Assembly (NCBI GenBank): GCA_022796875.1
Contig: JAAWJJ010000015.1
Span: forward strand, 1-59,890
From: Eubacterium sp.
GTDB taxonomy: Bacteria; Bacillota; Clostridia; Lachnospirales; Lachnospiraceae
Length of the DNA: 59,890 bases
Reading direction: 5' to 3'
Made by a program: the position numbers and the translations under genes. Shown here piece by piece: positions 8,610-17,632 of the stretch (its first letter is position 1; every line of letters starts with the position of its first letter). The notes under the pieces are model-generated. The model did no database searches, was not told the origin of the DNA, and was given only the letters and a program-made list of their open reading frames with translations.

Positions 8610-9254
8610 TTATCGATTTTTCGCGGTGATCAGGTGATAGCCGGTTTTTTTCGGAGAAATATTACAGGATACGACAGCTCCGCCCAATGTCCGGGAGGCG
8701 TGCTCTATATAAGCGGAAATGCTTCCATAGCAGAAAATGGCGTCCGCGCAAAACTGAATCAGATCCTGTTTTCGGTCGGTGATTTGAATATCGGTAAAGT
8801 TCCGTTCAATGAGTGCAGAAGACAAATGGTTCAGGCAGACGCATCCCTCTTCCAGGAGAGAGGCTCCCTGTAAACGGCTGAGCGTGGAAATGATGATCGT
8901 TCCGCCGGAGGTCAGTACCCGTGACGCTTCTGTTAAAGCTGTGAGCGGATGTTCTGTCAGACAAAGCACACATTCCAGAAAAACCGCTGTGAAAGAAGCG
9001 TCTGCAAACGGAAGCGCGGACGCGTCCGCCTGGAGAAACGTTCCTTCCGGAACCGATTTTTTCGCGGAGGCAATACAAGTTGCGGACAGGTCTATTCCCG
9101 TAATGGGACAACCGTATATTTGATGCAGATGTTTCAGGGAACTGCCGGTTCCGCAGCCGATATCCAGAATCGGGGTATCCGTACTTAAGGAAGCCGCTTT
9201 GGCGGCGGTTTCTGTCAGGGCGAGGCCGCCGGGACGAAAAATCCGGTTCATCAT
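8610..9254 (-). CDS. SAM-dependent methyltransferase, DVU_1556/TrsM-like
   Basis: This 214-residue class I methyltransferase carries motif I ILDIGCGTGSSL, a conserved acidic residue after ITGIDLSA, a DASALPF motif (methyltransferase_11 type), and a C-terminal GYHLITAK strand. AGAGAGGA on the minus strand precedes the first of two adjacent ATGs. It sits on the opposite strand inside an otherwise co-directional cluster, convergent with the redox-protein gene and divergent from the C-GCAxxG-C-C gene. Homologs in the same neighbourhood elsewhere are, from memory, sometimes selenoproteins. Here no in-frame UGA is seen, and a cysteine (VVSCN) occurs near the C-terminus. The substrate is unknown. 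Confidence 0.75.
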   Translation of the reverse strand: MMNRIFRPGGLALTETAAKAASLSTDTPILDIGCGTGSSLKHLHQIYGCPITGIDLSATCIASAKKSVPEGTFLQADASALPFADASFTAVFLECVLCLTEHPLTALTEASRVLTSGGTIIISTLSRLQGASLLEEGCVCLNHLSSALIERNFTDIQITDRKQDLIQFCADAIFCYGSISAYIEHASRTLGGAVVSCNISPKKTGYHLITAKNR

Positions 9255-9329
9255 AGATTATCCTCTCTTTCGGAAACAAGATTTCCTGGTATTTGTATCT
9301 TAACGGAAAGCGGGGGAAATAACAAGTGA

Positions 9330-9549
9330 AAATGTTTATAGAAAGTTTGCAGCATCAGAGGGCCAGATTTCACGTGTCTTCTGTCAGTCCGTACAAAATT
9401 TAACAATTGCCTGCTCCATCAAATGGATTTTCTTAGCGCAAGGACAATTGGTTATTATTTTGTACCGTTCTGACATTCCACGTCTGTGAAGCTTTACTCT
9501 GATGCTGCCGTCCGAAACCACAAAGCAAATGTTCTGATAACATTTTATA
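9330..9549. repeat. Long imperfect inverted repeat in a divergent intergenic region
   Basis: A perfect 12-base arm at 9349-9360 pairs with 9497-9508. Inner arms CGTACAAAAT.TAACAATTG (9390-9409) pair with 9445-9466. Outer AAAATGTT-like arms lie near 9330 and 9540. The whole 220 bases can fold into one long imperfect hairpin. It fills the 343-base gap between the divergent methyltransferase and C-GCAxxG-C-C genes. It could be a MITE-like relic, a structured leader or a double-sided regulatory element. No ORF of interest lies inside. Confidence 0.6.
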
Positions 9550-9597
9550 TTTCAACATTTGAAACGAAGAAAGAAAAAGAGGAGAAAGAGTAAAAAA

Positions 9598-10050
9598 ATG
9601 AGCACAAAAATGGAAAAAACAGAAATTGTCAGTAATTTCAGAAAGCGCATCCATTGTTCCCAGCTCATTGTAAAACAGTGGGCGGAGGAACTGGGACTGG
9701 ATGAAGAAACGATGGTGCGCATGGCGGCTCCGTTAGCAGGAGGATGTTGCGGCGGAGATGTATGCGGCTGTGTTACGGCATCTCTGATGTTAATCGGCGC
9801 GGAGTATGGCCACTGTCTGCCGGGAGATTTTGAGGGTAACGAATGTATGATGGAAAAAGCGGCGGAATTAAGAACCGTTTTTGAAAAAAAATTTGGTTCT
9901 TTGATCTGCAGGGAGCTGACTGGATATGATTTTTCAAAAGAGGGACAGATGGAGGAAGCCTTTGCTTCCGGCATACTGTTTGAACGATGCCCTGATTATG
10001 TAAATGGCGCGTTGGAAATACTGGACGCTATGCTGGAGGTAGATCTGTGA
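9598..10050 (+). CDS. C-GCAxxG-C-C family redox/cofactor protein, DVU_1555-like
   Basis: I start at ATG 9598 (150 residues), because purine-rich GAGGAGAAAGAG precedes it and the upstream extension from 9559 is low-complexity lysine/arginine. The protein has the family pattern: a cysteine in HCSQ near residue 19, a glycine/cysteine loop GGCCGGDVCGCVTA, and further cysteines at C-terminal positions (NEC, ICRE, ERC). The family is small, helical and thought to bind a metal or redox centre. It opens a four-gene run in which each gene overlaps or nearly abuts the next, so it is probably co-transcribed with the AMP ligase and the radical SAM gene. The exact function is unknown. Confidence 0.8.
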   Translation: MSTKMEKTEIVSNFRKRIHCSQLIVKQWAEELGLDEETMVRMAAPLAGGCCGGDVCGCVTASLMLIGAEYGHCLPGDFEGNECMMEKAAELRTVFEKKFGSLICRELTGYDFSKEGQMEEAFASGILFERCPDYVNGALEILDAMLEVDL

Positions 10051-11372
10051 AAGTTCCGGGATTATCAGCTAATATCCGAACCGTAGAGGGATTGCAGACA
10101 ATTTCAGGATCGCCGGTCGATATCTGGGTCGCAGAGGGATTGCAGACGGCGCCGGAATATGTAACGCCGGAATTGCTGCAAACATACCAGTTGAAAGAGA
10201 TTCGGAAGCTGTTAAGCTATCTGAAAAAAAACAGCAGTTATTATAAAGAAAAACTAATGAATTGCTATCCGGAGGATCTTCGCACAATATCTGATTTTTG
10301 TCGTTTCCCAACTACAGATGAGAAAGATCTGATCGGACAGGAATGGCGGTTTCAGTGTGTAGCTTCTTCTGATATCCGAAGAATCGTAACTGTGCCGACA
10401 ACAGGGACGACCGGACAGCAGAAACGGATCCGCTTTACGGAAGACGACTTGAACAGAGCGATAGCATTTGCTCCATTCGGATTTCGCACGATGTCGGAAC
10501 CTGGAGATTCCGTTGCGGTAATGATGTCCGGGGAGTCGGACGGAAGCATTGGAGAAAATATTCGTCAAGGCATCGAACCGTTCGGGATGAGAACAAGCGT
10601 ATATGGACCTGTTTCAGATTTGGCGGACGCCGCCGGTTTCCTTTGCAGGGAAAAACCGGATGTAATAGTGGGAATTCCTTATCAGATGGCGGCGTTGGCA
10701 GGGTATATGAAAATTCATCGCATAGAATATTCCGTGAAAAGTGTGTTGTTAAGCGCAGACGACGTATCGGAAGCAGTGTGCAGGCGGCTGCGCAGGCAAT
10801 GGAACTGCCGGACGTTCCGGCATTATGGGATGACGGAGTTGTGCATGTTTGGCGCAGTGGAATGTCAGGAGCATGACGGGTATCATATTCGGGCGCTGGA
10901 TCAATATTTCGAAGTGATCAATCCGGATCAGGAAGGGTGCGGTGAAATTGCCGTGACAACATTCCGGCATCAGGGCATGCCTCTGCTCCGGTACCGTACC
11001 GGAGATATTGGTAAGATAACCGCACAAAAATGTCGCTGCGGCAGCGTACTGCCCCGTATATCTGTTATCCGGGGCAGAAAAAGTAACCGTGTAATATTTC
11101 CCGGCGGTGAATTATTTTTACAGGATGTGCAGGAAGTAGTATACCAGGATGACAGGATCATTGATTTTGACTGTTTGGCAGGAAACAGACAGATTCTGAT
11201 TGTGTTTTACGTATTACCGGAAGAGAGGATAGACGACAAAGGAGTAGCGATATTGCGGAAAAAATTATCGGATTATCCTGCAATGAAAGATATTGTACTG
11301 AAGATTAAAGTCAGGATAATGCAGAAATCAGAATTGAAGCAAAGAAATAAAAAAAGGATAGAAAAACTATGA
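10047..11372 (+). CDS. PaaK-like AMP-dependent CoA ligase, DVU_1553-like
   Basis: This 441-residue protein starts at GTG 10047, overlapping the previous stop as GTGA, with GGAGGT upstream. It carries the adenylation P-loop TTGTTGQQKR, the core HYGMTE motif, a YRTGDIG motif, and a C-terminal lysine-rich tail, like phenylacetate-CoA ligases. A small CRCG pair lies after the TGD motif. The N-terminus holds a diverged in-frame duplication (VEGLQT / AEGLQT, 48-bp period). It presumably adenylates a carboxylate. Why a molybdoenzyme cluster needs one is unclear: it could act on the oxidation product, or on a cofactor or protein carboxylate during maturation. Confidence 0.78.
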   Translation: MKVPGLSANIRTVEGLQTISGSPVDIWVAEGLQTAPEYVTPELLQTYQLKEIRKLLSYLKKNSSYYKEKLMNCYPEDLRTISDFCRFPTTDEKDLIGQEWRFQCVASSDIRRIVTVPTTGTTGQQKRIRFTEDDLNRAIAFAPFGFRTMSEPGDSVAVMMSGESDGSIGENIRQGIEPFGMRTSVYGPVSDLADAAGFLCREKPDVIVGIPYQMAALAGYMKIHRIEYSVKSVLLSADDVSEAVCRRLRRQWNCRTFRHYGMTELCMFGAVECQEHDGYHIRALDQYFEVINPDQEGCGEIAVTTFRHQGMPLLRYRTGDIGKITAQKCRCGSVLPRISVIRGRKSNRVIFPGGELFLQDVQEVVYQDDRIIDFDCLAGNRQILIVFYVLPEERIDDKGVAILRKKLSDYPAMKDIVLKIKVRIMQKSELKQRNKKRIEKL

Positions 11373-12619
11373 AGATATTGTTTTCTACAGCGTCCGTGTG
11401 TCCGGTATGCAGACAGCGCGTGCCTGCCGCCTATATTATGCCGGAAAAAAAACTGGTTCAGTTAAAACAGGTTTGTCCGGCACATGGCAGCCGCGTGACG
11501 GACGTATGGAGAGGGGAAAGCTTTTTGGAATGGTGCGGCGGCTGGCGGCCGGATTCGGATCATCATCCGGATTGTCCCTCTGAATGTGGATTGTGCGGGA
11601 AACACAGGAATCAGACCTGCTGTGGGTTGTTAAATATTACGGAGCGGTGCAATCTTGGCTGTCCTTATTGTTTTGCGGATAATGGAAAAGGAGCAGACCT
11701 TTCTTTTGAGAAAGTATGCCGTAATCTGGATGAAATGTTTGAGAAAGGGATTCGATTTCTCCATGTAAGCGGAGGAGAACCGACGCTGCACCCGAAGCTT
11801 TCGGAAATTATTTCTTATGCCGCGCAAAAAGGGTTTTATTATATTCAGTTAAATACAAACGGAATCCGGATTGCAGAAGACGCGCGGTATACGAAAACAT
11901 TGGCGGACGCCGGATTATCCAGCGTCTTTCTCCAGTTTGACGGGTTGACAGACGAGATTTATCTTCGGACAAGAAATGCGAAATTGCTGGATGTAAAAAA
12001 AAGAGCGGTGCAATACTGTGAACAGGCGGAATTGGGCGTTGTGTTAGTGCCGACGATAGTACCGGGCATTAACGATACGGAAATCGGAAACATTATCCGC
12101 TATGCATACCGTCATGCGCCGACCGTGCGCGGCGTTCATTTTCAGCCGGTGACATATACCGGGCGATATGCAAAAGGGGAGCATTTTACGATGCCCCAGA
12201 TTTTGGAAGCGATAGAAGAACAGACGAATGGATTTGTAAAAAGAAAGGATTTTCAGCCGTCGTCCTGCGACGCTCCATTGTGCGGGTTTCATGCAGAATA
12301 CAAAAGAGAACGGGGACAGTTGGCGGTGCTGGGATTTCAGGAGGGCGGCTGCTGCAACGGAGCCGGTTCAGATCTGGTACGGAATCAGCTCCATGTGAAA
12401 AATCGCTGGACCAGAGTAAAAAGCGGCGATTACCGGGAGGGCTCTTTCGCAGCGTACAAAAAAGAAATGAGCGACAGCAGTTTTTTTATTAGCGGAATGT
12501 TATTCCAGGATGCGGAAAACATTGATCTGGGGCGGGTGATGAATTGTTCGCTCCATGTATTTCATGACGGGAAAGTGATTCCGTTTTGCATTTATTATAA
12601 TCACTTAGGAGAGAAGTAA
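11369..12619 (+). CDS. Radical SAM protein, TrsS-like
   Basis: This 416-residue protein overlaps the ligase by four bases (ATGA). An N-terminal zinc-ribbon-like CPVC with a later CPAHG precedes a cysteine pattern CGLCGKH and CCGLL, then the radical SAM core RCNLGCPYCF (CxxxCxxC), GGEPT, and the SAM-binding strands. Related N-terminal layouts occur in tetraether-synthase-like and TrsS-like radical SAM families. I recall TrsS homologs being selenoproteins, but here all candidate positions are cysteine. Extra cysteines near the C-terminus (GGCCNG and others) could hold an auxiliary cluster. The substrate is unknown. Its place between the CoA ligase and a CobW-like GTPase suggests modification of a cofactor or protein for the molybdenum enzyme. 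Confidence 0.78.
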   Translation: MKILFSTASVCPVCRQRVPAAYIMPEKKLVQLKQVCPAHGSRVTDVWRGESFLEWCGGWRPDSDHHPDCPSECGLCGKHRNQTCCGLLNITERCNLGCPYCFADNGKGADLSFEKVCRNLDEMFEKGIRFLHVSGGEPTLHPKLSEIISYAAQKGFYYIQLNTNGIRIAEDARYTKTLADAGLSSVFLQFDGLTDEIYLRTRNAKLLDVKKRAVQYCEQAELGVVLVPTIVPGINDTEIGNIIRYAYRHAPTVRGVHFQPVTYTGRYAKGEHFTMPQILEAIEEQTNGFVKRKDFQPSSCDAPLCGFHAEYKRERGQLAVLGFQEGGCCNGAGSDLVRNQLHVKNRWTRVKSGDYREGSFAAYKKEMSDSSFFISGMLFQDAENIDLGRVMNCSLHVFHDGKVIPFCIYYNHLGEK

Positions 12620-12622
12620 AAA

Positions 12623-13747
12623 TTGAAGAACATAAAATATATGATTACAAGCGGGTTTTTAGGAGCCGGCAAAACGACAACGATGATTGCATTGTCAAAA
12701 GAAATGGAGAAAAGAGCGCTTTCAGCGGCCGTGCTTGCCAACGACCTGGGCGCGAAAAATAACGTAGATGCAGACTATACTGCAATGGAGGGAATTCTTA
12801 CCGCGCAGGTTTCCGGCGACTGTATCTGTTATCAGCATGAGGAATTGATAGAAAAGCTGCGCCGTCTGTCCGGAATAGGGGCGGATATTGTCTTTTCCGA
12901 TATTCCCGGCTGCGGAATCGGAGCGCTGGATCATGTATACCTGGAAATAAAGAGGAGAAACGAAGACGAAGAAATCGAGCTGCTGCCGTTTACGTGTGTG
13001 GCGGATCCGAAGAGGCTTAAGATGATAATGCCGGAATCCAAGGATATGAATCTTCCGGAAGAAATGAAATTTTTGGTGGACGCCCAGATGAAAGAAGCGG
13101 ACCTGATTTTTTTGAATAAAACGGATCTTTTGAGCGACGCGGAGCAAAGCTTTTGCATGGATTTTTTACGGAAAAATTATCCGGATACGCCGGTGTTTCC
13201 GATTTCCGCACTTACGGGGGACGGAGTTGGCGAGGCGGCCGATTATATTTTATCTCATCCGTCGGAAGCAACGTATCGGGAAATAGGATACGGTTCTGAA
13301 AAGTTTCTGGCGGCGGAAGAAAAGTTAAGCTGGTACAATCAGCGTATTTTTATGGAAGAGAAAGACGGAAAAAATGTAGATTTTAATCAGGTTCTGGAGG
13401 ATATATTTGAGGGAATCCGCGACGGGCTGAAAATGGAACACGGAAATGTGCCTCATTTGAAAGCGTTTGCCGTCGGAGAGGGAAAAGATTACGTAAAAGC
13501 CAGCCTGCTGGGCGTGGATTATTCGATTGAGTTTTCCCGCAGGCTGGAACAGGAATATACGGCGATTTCCTGCATGATAAATGCGAGGGCGGCGACAGAT
13601 GCAGAGCGGATGCAGGCGATTGCGGACGACGTATTTGAGTTTATACTGCAAAAATACAATCTCAGAGGACGAACGTTTTTTATGGAAACGTTCGGGATGA
13701 CGGAAGAGGGGAAAGAAAACGGAGGCCGCGCCTCCAGATACGACTGA
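12623..13747 (+). CDS. CobW/HypB-type GTPase
   Basis: This 374-residue protein starts at TTG 12623, behind AGGAGAGAAG. It has Walker A SGFLGAGKTT (residues 10-19), a GDCICYQ motif that resembles but does not complete the CxCC metal site of COG0523 proteins, a Walker B-like DIVFSDIPG, and the guanine motif LNKTD. The family uses GTP hydrolysis to deliver metals or to operate as a chaperone gate. In this operon it may load a metal or maturation intermediate into the aldehyde oxidoreductase. The C-terminal third is not the usual CobW_C domain by eye. It lies three bases after the radical SAM gene. Confidence 0.75.
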   Translation: MKNIKYMITSGFLGAGKTTTMIALSKEMEKRALSAAVLANDLGAKNNVDADYTAMEGILTAQVSGDCICYQHEELIEKLRRLSGIGADIVFSDIPGCGIGALDHVYLEIKRRNEDEEIELLPFTCVADPKRLKMIMPESKDMNLPEEMKFLVDAQMKEADLIFLNKTDLLSDAEQSFCMDFLRKNYPDTPVFPISALTGDGVGEAADYILSHPSEATYREIGYGSEKFLAAEEKLSWYNQRIFMEEKDGKNVDFNQVLEDIFEGIRDGLKMEHGNVPHLKAFAVGEGKDYVKASLLGVDYSIEFSRRLEQEYTAISCMINARAATDAERMQAIADDVFEFILQKYNLRGRTFFMETFGMTEEGKENGGRASRYD

Positions 13748-13775
13748 AAAACCGTATTAAGAGGAGAAAAGCAGA

Positions 13776-14810
13776 ATGACGGAGTTTTATAAGCAGCTTT
13801 ATTTACTGAATGAAAAGGAAAAATATGTGACGGCTCAGGTTGTGCAGGGGGAGTTTTGCGGTCTTCACGCCATCTTTACGGATTCCGGTATTTTTTACAG
13901 GGAACAGGAGGAGTTGTTTTGGGAGGAAGCGTATCGGGCGTGGAAAACGGCGGAGCAGACGGACTCTTGTCTTCCGGTAAACGGGAACCTGATTTATGTT
14001 GAAACAATGTCGGAACAGAAAAAGATCGTGATTTGCGGCGCCGGACATGTGTCTGTACCGGTCATTCGTATTGCGAAAATGCTGGGATTTTATGTATCGG
14101 TTATTGACGATAGAAAAAAGTTTGTCCGTCAGGCGGAAGAAGCCGGGGCGGATCAGGCGGTCTGCGGAGAATATCGGGAAGCGTTGTCTTTGTTTTCCGG
14201 CGACCGGAATACTTTTTTCGTGATCGTGACCAGGGGGCACCAATGCGACCGGGCCTGCCTGGAGCAGGTTTTAACAAAAACATATGCTTACGTGGGAATG
14301 ATCGGCAGCAGAAAACGCGTGGCAAAGCAAATGCAGGATATGATAGCGGACGGTTATAAACAGGAAATGTTAAAACAGGTGCACGCGCCCATCGGACTTT
14401 GTATCGGGGCGCAGACGGCGGAAGAAATCGCCGTATCCATTATGGCCGAAGTGATTCAGGAAAAGAATAAGAGCGGCAATAGGGGCGGTTACAGCAGGCT
14501 GCTTTTGGAAACGGCTGCAAATCAAAATCCGTCCACAGCGCGTATGAAAAAAGCGGTGCTTACAATTGTGGCAAAACATGGCTCAGGTCCACGGGATGTG
14601 GGAACAAAAATGGTCGTTTCAGAAGACGGCAGCCTGATTGGGACAATTGGAGGCGGAGCGTTGGAAGCGGATCTGATCCGCCAGGCTTTTGCGTGTATGG
14701 AACAGGGAAAGGGCGGAATGTTTCATTATGAAATGAACTTAAAAGAAGCAGAGGAAGAGGGGATGGCCTGCGGGGGCGAAGCGGATGTCTTTATTGATAT
14801 TGCAGAGTAA
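13776..14810 (+). CDS. XdhC-family molybdoenzyme maturation factor, domain-swapped
   Basis: This 344-residue protein contains the XdhC Rossmann domain first (GAGHVSVPVIRIA, IDDR, then MIGSRKRV and PIGLCIGAQTAEEIA), followed by a C-terminal XdhC/CoxI domain (SGPRDVGTKM and IGTIGGGALEAD). In classical XdhC the CoxI part is N-terminal, so this is the permuted arrangement typical of the aldehyde oxidoreductase maturation branch. XdhC proteins bind the molybdenum cofactor, protect its sulfurated form and insert it into xanthine dehydrogenase-type enzymes. RBS AGAGGAG at 13760-13766 sets the start. It closes the molybdenum block; no MocA-like cytidylyltransferase follows. Confidence 0.88.
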   Translation: MTEFYKQLYLLNEKEKYVTAQVVQGEFCGLHAIFTDSGIFYREQEELFWEEAYRAWKTAEQTDSCLPVNGNLIYVETMSEQKKIVICGAGHVSVPVIRIAKMLGFYVSVIDDRKKFVRQAEEAGADQAVCGEYREALSLFSGDRNTFFVIVTRGHQCDRACLEQVLTKTYAYVGMIGSRKRVAKQMQDMIADGYKQEMLKQVHAPIGLCIGAQTAEEIAVSIMAEVIQEKNKSGNRGGYSRLLLETAANQNPSTARMKKAVLTIVAKHGSGPRDVGTKMVVSEDGSLIGTIGGGALEADLIRQAFACMEQGKGGMFHYEMNLKEAEEEGMACGGEADVFIDIAE

Positions 14811-14848
14811 TTACCGTTTTCTGATCCAATTCATTTTCTGATTCCCGG

Positions 14849-14877
14849 TTGTATTCCCCAAAACAATTTGATATAAT
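14849..14877 (+). promoter_or_regulatory. Putative sigma-A promoter for the chemoreceptor
   Basis: A perfect -10 TATAAT lies at 14872-14877, with TTGTAT at 14849-14854 seventeen bases before it. The -35 match is weak (3 of 6), but spacing and position upstream of the receptor gene fit. Confidence 0.5.
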
Positions 14878-14987
14878 GCGTATGGAATATTTTCCCGGTA
14901 ATATACCCGATTTATCAAGGAAACCGGCTTTGAAAATGGTCCATAGTTTTTTAGGAATTATGCAGCATAACTAAGGGGGGAATCGGA

Positions 14988-17018
14988 GTGAAACTCTTGA
15001 AAAAACAAAAACTGGCTGCACAAATCAGCACTTTAATATCTATTATTACCATAGCGGGAATGCTTGTGCTATGGGGAATTGTCGAGCACAATGCATCATC
15101 TACGGTAAAAACCAATATTACGAACCAAATGACGGATGCGGTGAAATCAAGAGCCGCTATTATCAATAATTATGTAATTTCGGCGGAAGAGTATATGTCC
15201 GCATTTGCGCTCAGCAGCGAAGTACGGGATCTTTTACGTGATCCGGAAAATCCAGAGCTGGTCGAACAGGCCCAACAATATACAGAAGACTTTGCGGCGG
15301 TCAAAGGTATTTTTGAGGGATTGTATGTTGCAACGCCGGATACTCATGTTTTGACCCATACCTCTGCAGAGGCTATCGGTATGGTCACCCGTCAGGGCGA
15401 CAGTCTGAAAGAGTTCCGGAACACTATACTGGCACAGCCGGAGTTAACTAATCTTGGAATTATGAAATCACCCGGTACCGGAGCAATGATTCTTTCGATG
15501 TACTGTCCTGTTTTCGAAAACCAGCAGTGCATCGGTTATGTAGGCGCCGGTGTGTATGCCGGAAACCTGATGGATTCTCTTCTGGAACTGGACATCCAGG
15601 GGCTGCCGAACAGTGAATATGTGTTTATTAATGCGGAAACCGGTGTCTACCTCTATCACAGGGACGAAGCGCTGCTGAATACTGAAACGGCTGATCCGGG
15701 CTATCTGGAGATTATGCAGCGCGTACAATCCGGAAAAACTTCGCAGCAGGGAACTTATACATATCGGGATGAAAACGGAACAAAGCAGTTTGTTGTATAT
15801 CAATATCTGGCAGACCGGAACTGGATCTTCATGGTTCGGGACAATATCAGTGAGGTCTATCGTGAAGTTGTTGACGTAAGGATTAAAGTAGGCCTGATCT
15901 GTGCAGCGGTTACAACATTGATTATTTTGTGCCTGATTGGAATGATGCGGCGAATCGGGCAGAGGCTGGTTACGGTGGAAAGAGCGATTGGACGGCTGGG
16001 GTGTTTGGAGTTGGAAACAGACCAGGAACTGTCTTTGTTGTATGGCCGTAACGATGAGATCGGCAGCATTGCCAGAACGACCCAGGCCTTATGTGAACGG
16101 CTGCGCCTGACTATTGACGACATCGGAAGAATTTTGGGTGAGATGGCAGACGGCAATATTGCCGTTGACGTAGACTGTGGCGAATCCTATTATATCGGGG
16201 ACTTCCAGGTACTGGCAAAAAGCCTGAAAACCATCCGTACAAAGCTGCTCCGGCTCACTCGGAACATTGCGCAGGTTTCCAACAGTGTAACGGATGAAGC
16301 AGATCAGGTATCACAGAATGCGGTAAGCTTGCTGCAGGGAATTATGACTCAGGAATCTTCTGTTACCCGACTGACCGATAATGCGGACGATATTGTTGTC
16401 CAGATTCGTTCCAATACCGACAATTGTTCTTCCGCTCAGGAACTGGCAGATCAGGCGGCGATGCATATGGCTGAAGCGGATCAGAAGATGGCCCGGATGA
16501 CCAGCGCTATGGATAATATTGCACATTCTTCCGCTGAGATTGAAAAAATAACCTGTGTAATTGAGGATATCGCATTCCAGACTAATATTCTGGCATTAAA
16601 CGCCTCCATAGAAGCTACCCAGGCCGGTGCTGCCGGAAAAGGTTTTGCCGTAGTGGCGGACAGGGTTCGCGCATTGGCAGCAAAATCCGCGGAAGCGGCA
16701 AAAGATACTGCCGATTTGATAAACCGTTCTCTCCAGGATATACATGTGGGTATGGAAGCGACTGCGCAGGCGGCAGAGATTATGCATATAATCGGTGAGT
16801 GTACCGGTTCGATTAAAGAACAGATGCATGGAATTGCAGATGCCAGTATGCGGCAATCGGATATGATTACCAGCGTAGGTAAGGAGATTGAGGAAATTTC
16901 CGTTGTGGTGCAGAATAATTCCTCCGCTGTAAATCAGAGTACCGATGCTATTCAGAACCTTTCCGAACAGGCAAAGGAACTTAATCAACTGGTGGGGCAG
17001 TTTCAAACCGGGTGCTGA
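14988..17018 (+). CDS. Methyl-accepting chemotaxis protein with periplasmic sensor domain
   Basis: This 676-residue chemoreceptor starts at GTG 14988, behind AAGGGGGGAATCGGAG. Helix 1 spans about residues 12-32. It is followed by a large extracellular double-Cache-like sensor (about 35-295), a second helix (about 299-321), a HAMP-like linker, and the cytoplasmic signalling domain. The hairpin tip [18 protein letters not shown]-type motif lies near residue 525, with T replacing the usual second A. It should sense a small extracellular ligand and control CheA. Being directly downstream of the substrate-utilisation block, it could direct motility to that substrate, but a separate promoter makes this only suggestive. 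Confidence 0.9.
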   Translation: MKLLKKQKLAAQISTLISIITIAGMLVLWGIVEHNASSTVKTNITNQMTDAVKSRAAIINNYVISAEEYMSAFALSSEVRDLLRDPENPELVEQAQQYTEDFAAVKGIFEGLYVATPDTHVLTHTSAEAIGMVTRQGDSLKEFRNTILAQPELTNLGIMKSPGTGAMILSMYCPVFENQQCIGYVGAGVYAGNLMDSLLELDIQGLPNSEYVFINAETGVYLYHRDEALLNTETADPGYLEIMQRVQSGKTSQQGTYTYRDENGTKQFVVYQYLADRNWIFMVRDNISEVYREVVDVRIKVGLICAAVTTLIILCLIGMMRRIGQRLVTVERAIGRLGCLELETDQELSLLYGRNDEIGSIARTTQALCERLRLTIDDIGRILGEMADGNIAVDVDCGESYYIGDFQVLAKSLKTIRTKLLRLTRNIAQVSNSVTDEADQVSQNAVSLLQGIMTQESSVTRLTDNADDIVVQIRSNTDNCSSAQELADQAAMHMAEADQKMARMTSAMDNIAHSSAEIEKITCVIEDIAFQTNILALNASIEATQAGAAGKGFAVVADRVRALAAKSAEAAKDTADLINRSLQDIHVGMEATAQAAEIMHIIGECTGSIKEQMHGIADASMRQSDMITSVGKEIEEISVVVQNNSSAVNQSTDAIQNLSEQAKELNQLVGQFQTGC

Positions 17019-17032
17019 TGATTTTTCTATGT

Positions 17033-17074
17033 CAGTTTTTTAATATTTTTATCTTTCATATAAAAACTGTTTTG
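17033..17074 (+). terminator. Probable terminator after the chemoreceptor gene
   Basis: Perfect eight-base arms CAGTTTTT (17033-17040) and AAAAACTG (17062-17069) are followed by TTTT. The stem is AT-rich and the loop is 21 bases, so it would be a weak terminator. Confidence 0.4.
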
Positions 17075-17108
17075 GTAATGAGTGTATAAACAGAGGGGAG
17101 AGGCAGTT

Positions 17109-17576
17109 ATGAGAATCGGATTCGGTTATGACGTCCATCGTCTGGCGGAACAAAGAAAACTGATTATTGGCGGAGTGAAAATTCCTCACCCAACAGGACT
17201 GTTAGGCCATTCCGATGCGGACGTGCTGTTACATGCTATTATGGATGCGCTGCTTGGGGCGGCGGCGCTGGGAGATATCGGAAAACATTTTCCGGATACG
17301 GATGACGCATACAGAGGGATTTCCAGCCGGAAACTGTTAAAGGAAACTGCAGAATTGTTACGCAGGCACGGATTTCGGATCGTGAATATTGATGCTACGA
17401 TTATTGCGCAGAAACCGAAGATGCGTCCGTATATAGAAGAAATGGAGCAGAATATCGCGAAAGATCTGGAGATAGAAAAAAATTGTGTAAACGTTAAGGC
17501 GACTACGGAAGAAGGTCTGGGATTTACCGGTGCGGAACAGGGAATTGCCGCACAGGCGGTATGCCTGCTGGTTTGA
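17109..17576 (+). CDS. ispF: 2-C-methyl-D-erythritol 2,4-cyclodiphosphate synthase
   Basis: The start is ATG 17109 (155 residues), placed by GAGGGGAGAGG. The sequence begins [12 protein letters not shown], with the metal-binding DVH, then [11 protein letters not shown] (the second metal/substrate histidine), [10 protein letters not shown], and the C-terminal [12 protein letters not shown] motif. The length equals the family's. It cyclises CDP-methylerythritol 2-phosphate to MEcPP in the cytosolic MEP isoprenoid route. It stands alone between the receptor gene and cysE, without its pathway partners ispD or ispE in view. Confidence 0.96.
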   Translation: MRIGFGYDVHRLAEQRKLIIGGVKIPHPTGLLGHSDADVLLHAIMDALLGAAALGDIGKHFPDTDDAYRGISSRKLLKETAELLRRHGFRIVNIDATIIAQKPKMRPYIEEMEQNIAKDLEIEKNCVNVKATTEEGLGFTGAEQGIAAQAVCLLV

Positions 17577-17594
17577 GGTTTCCCTGCAAAACTA

Positions 17595-17623
17595 TTGACA
17601 AAAAAACAGAACTTGCATAAACT
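17595..17623 (+). promoter_or_regulatory. Sigma-A promoter of the cysE operon
   Basis: A consensus -35 TTGACA (17595-17600), a 17-base spacer, and -10 TAAACT (17618-17623) lie 100 bases before cysE. Transcription would start near 17630, just at the leader hairpin. Confidence 0.65.
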
Positions 17624-17632
17624 TAAAAAAGG

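Noticed and set aside
11369-12619. Selenocysteine (in-frame UGA) in the radical SAM gene
   Set aside because: The frame is continuous with cysteines at the candidate sites; no UGA or SECIS-like hairpin is needed.
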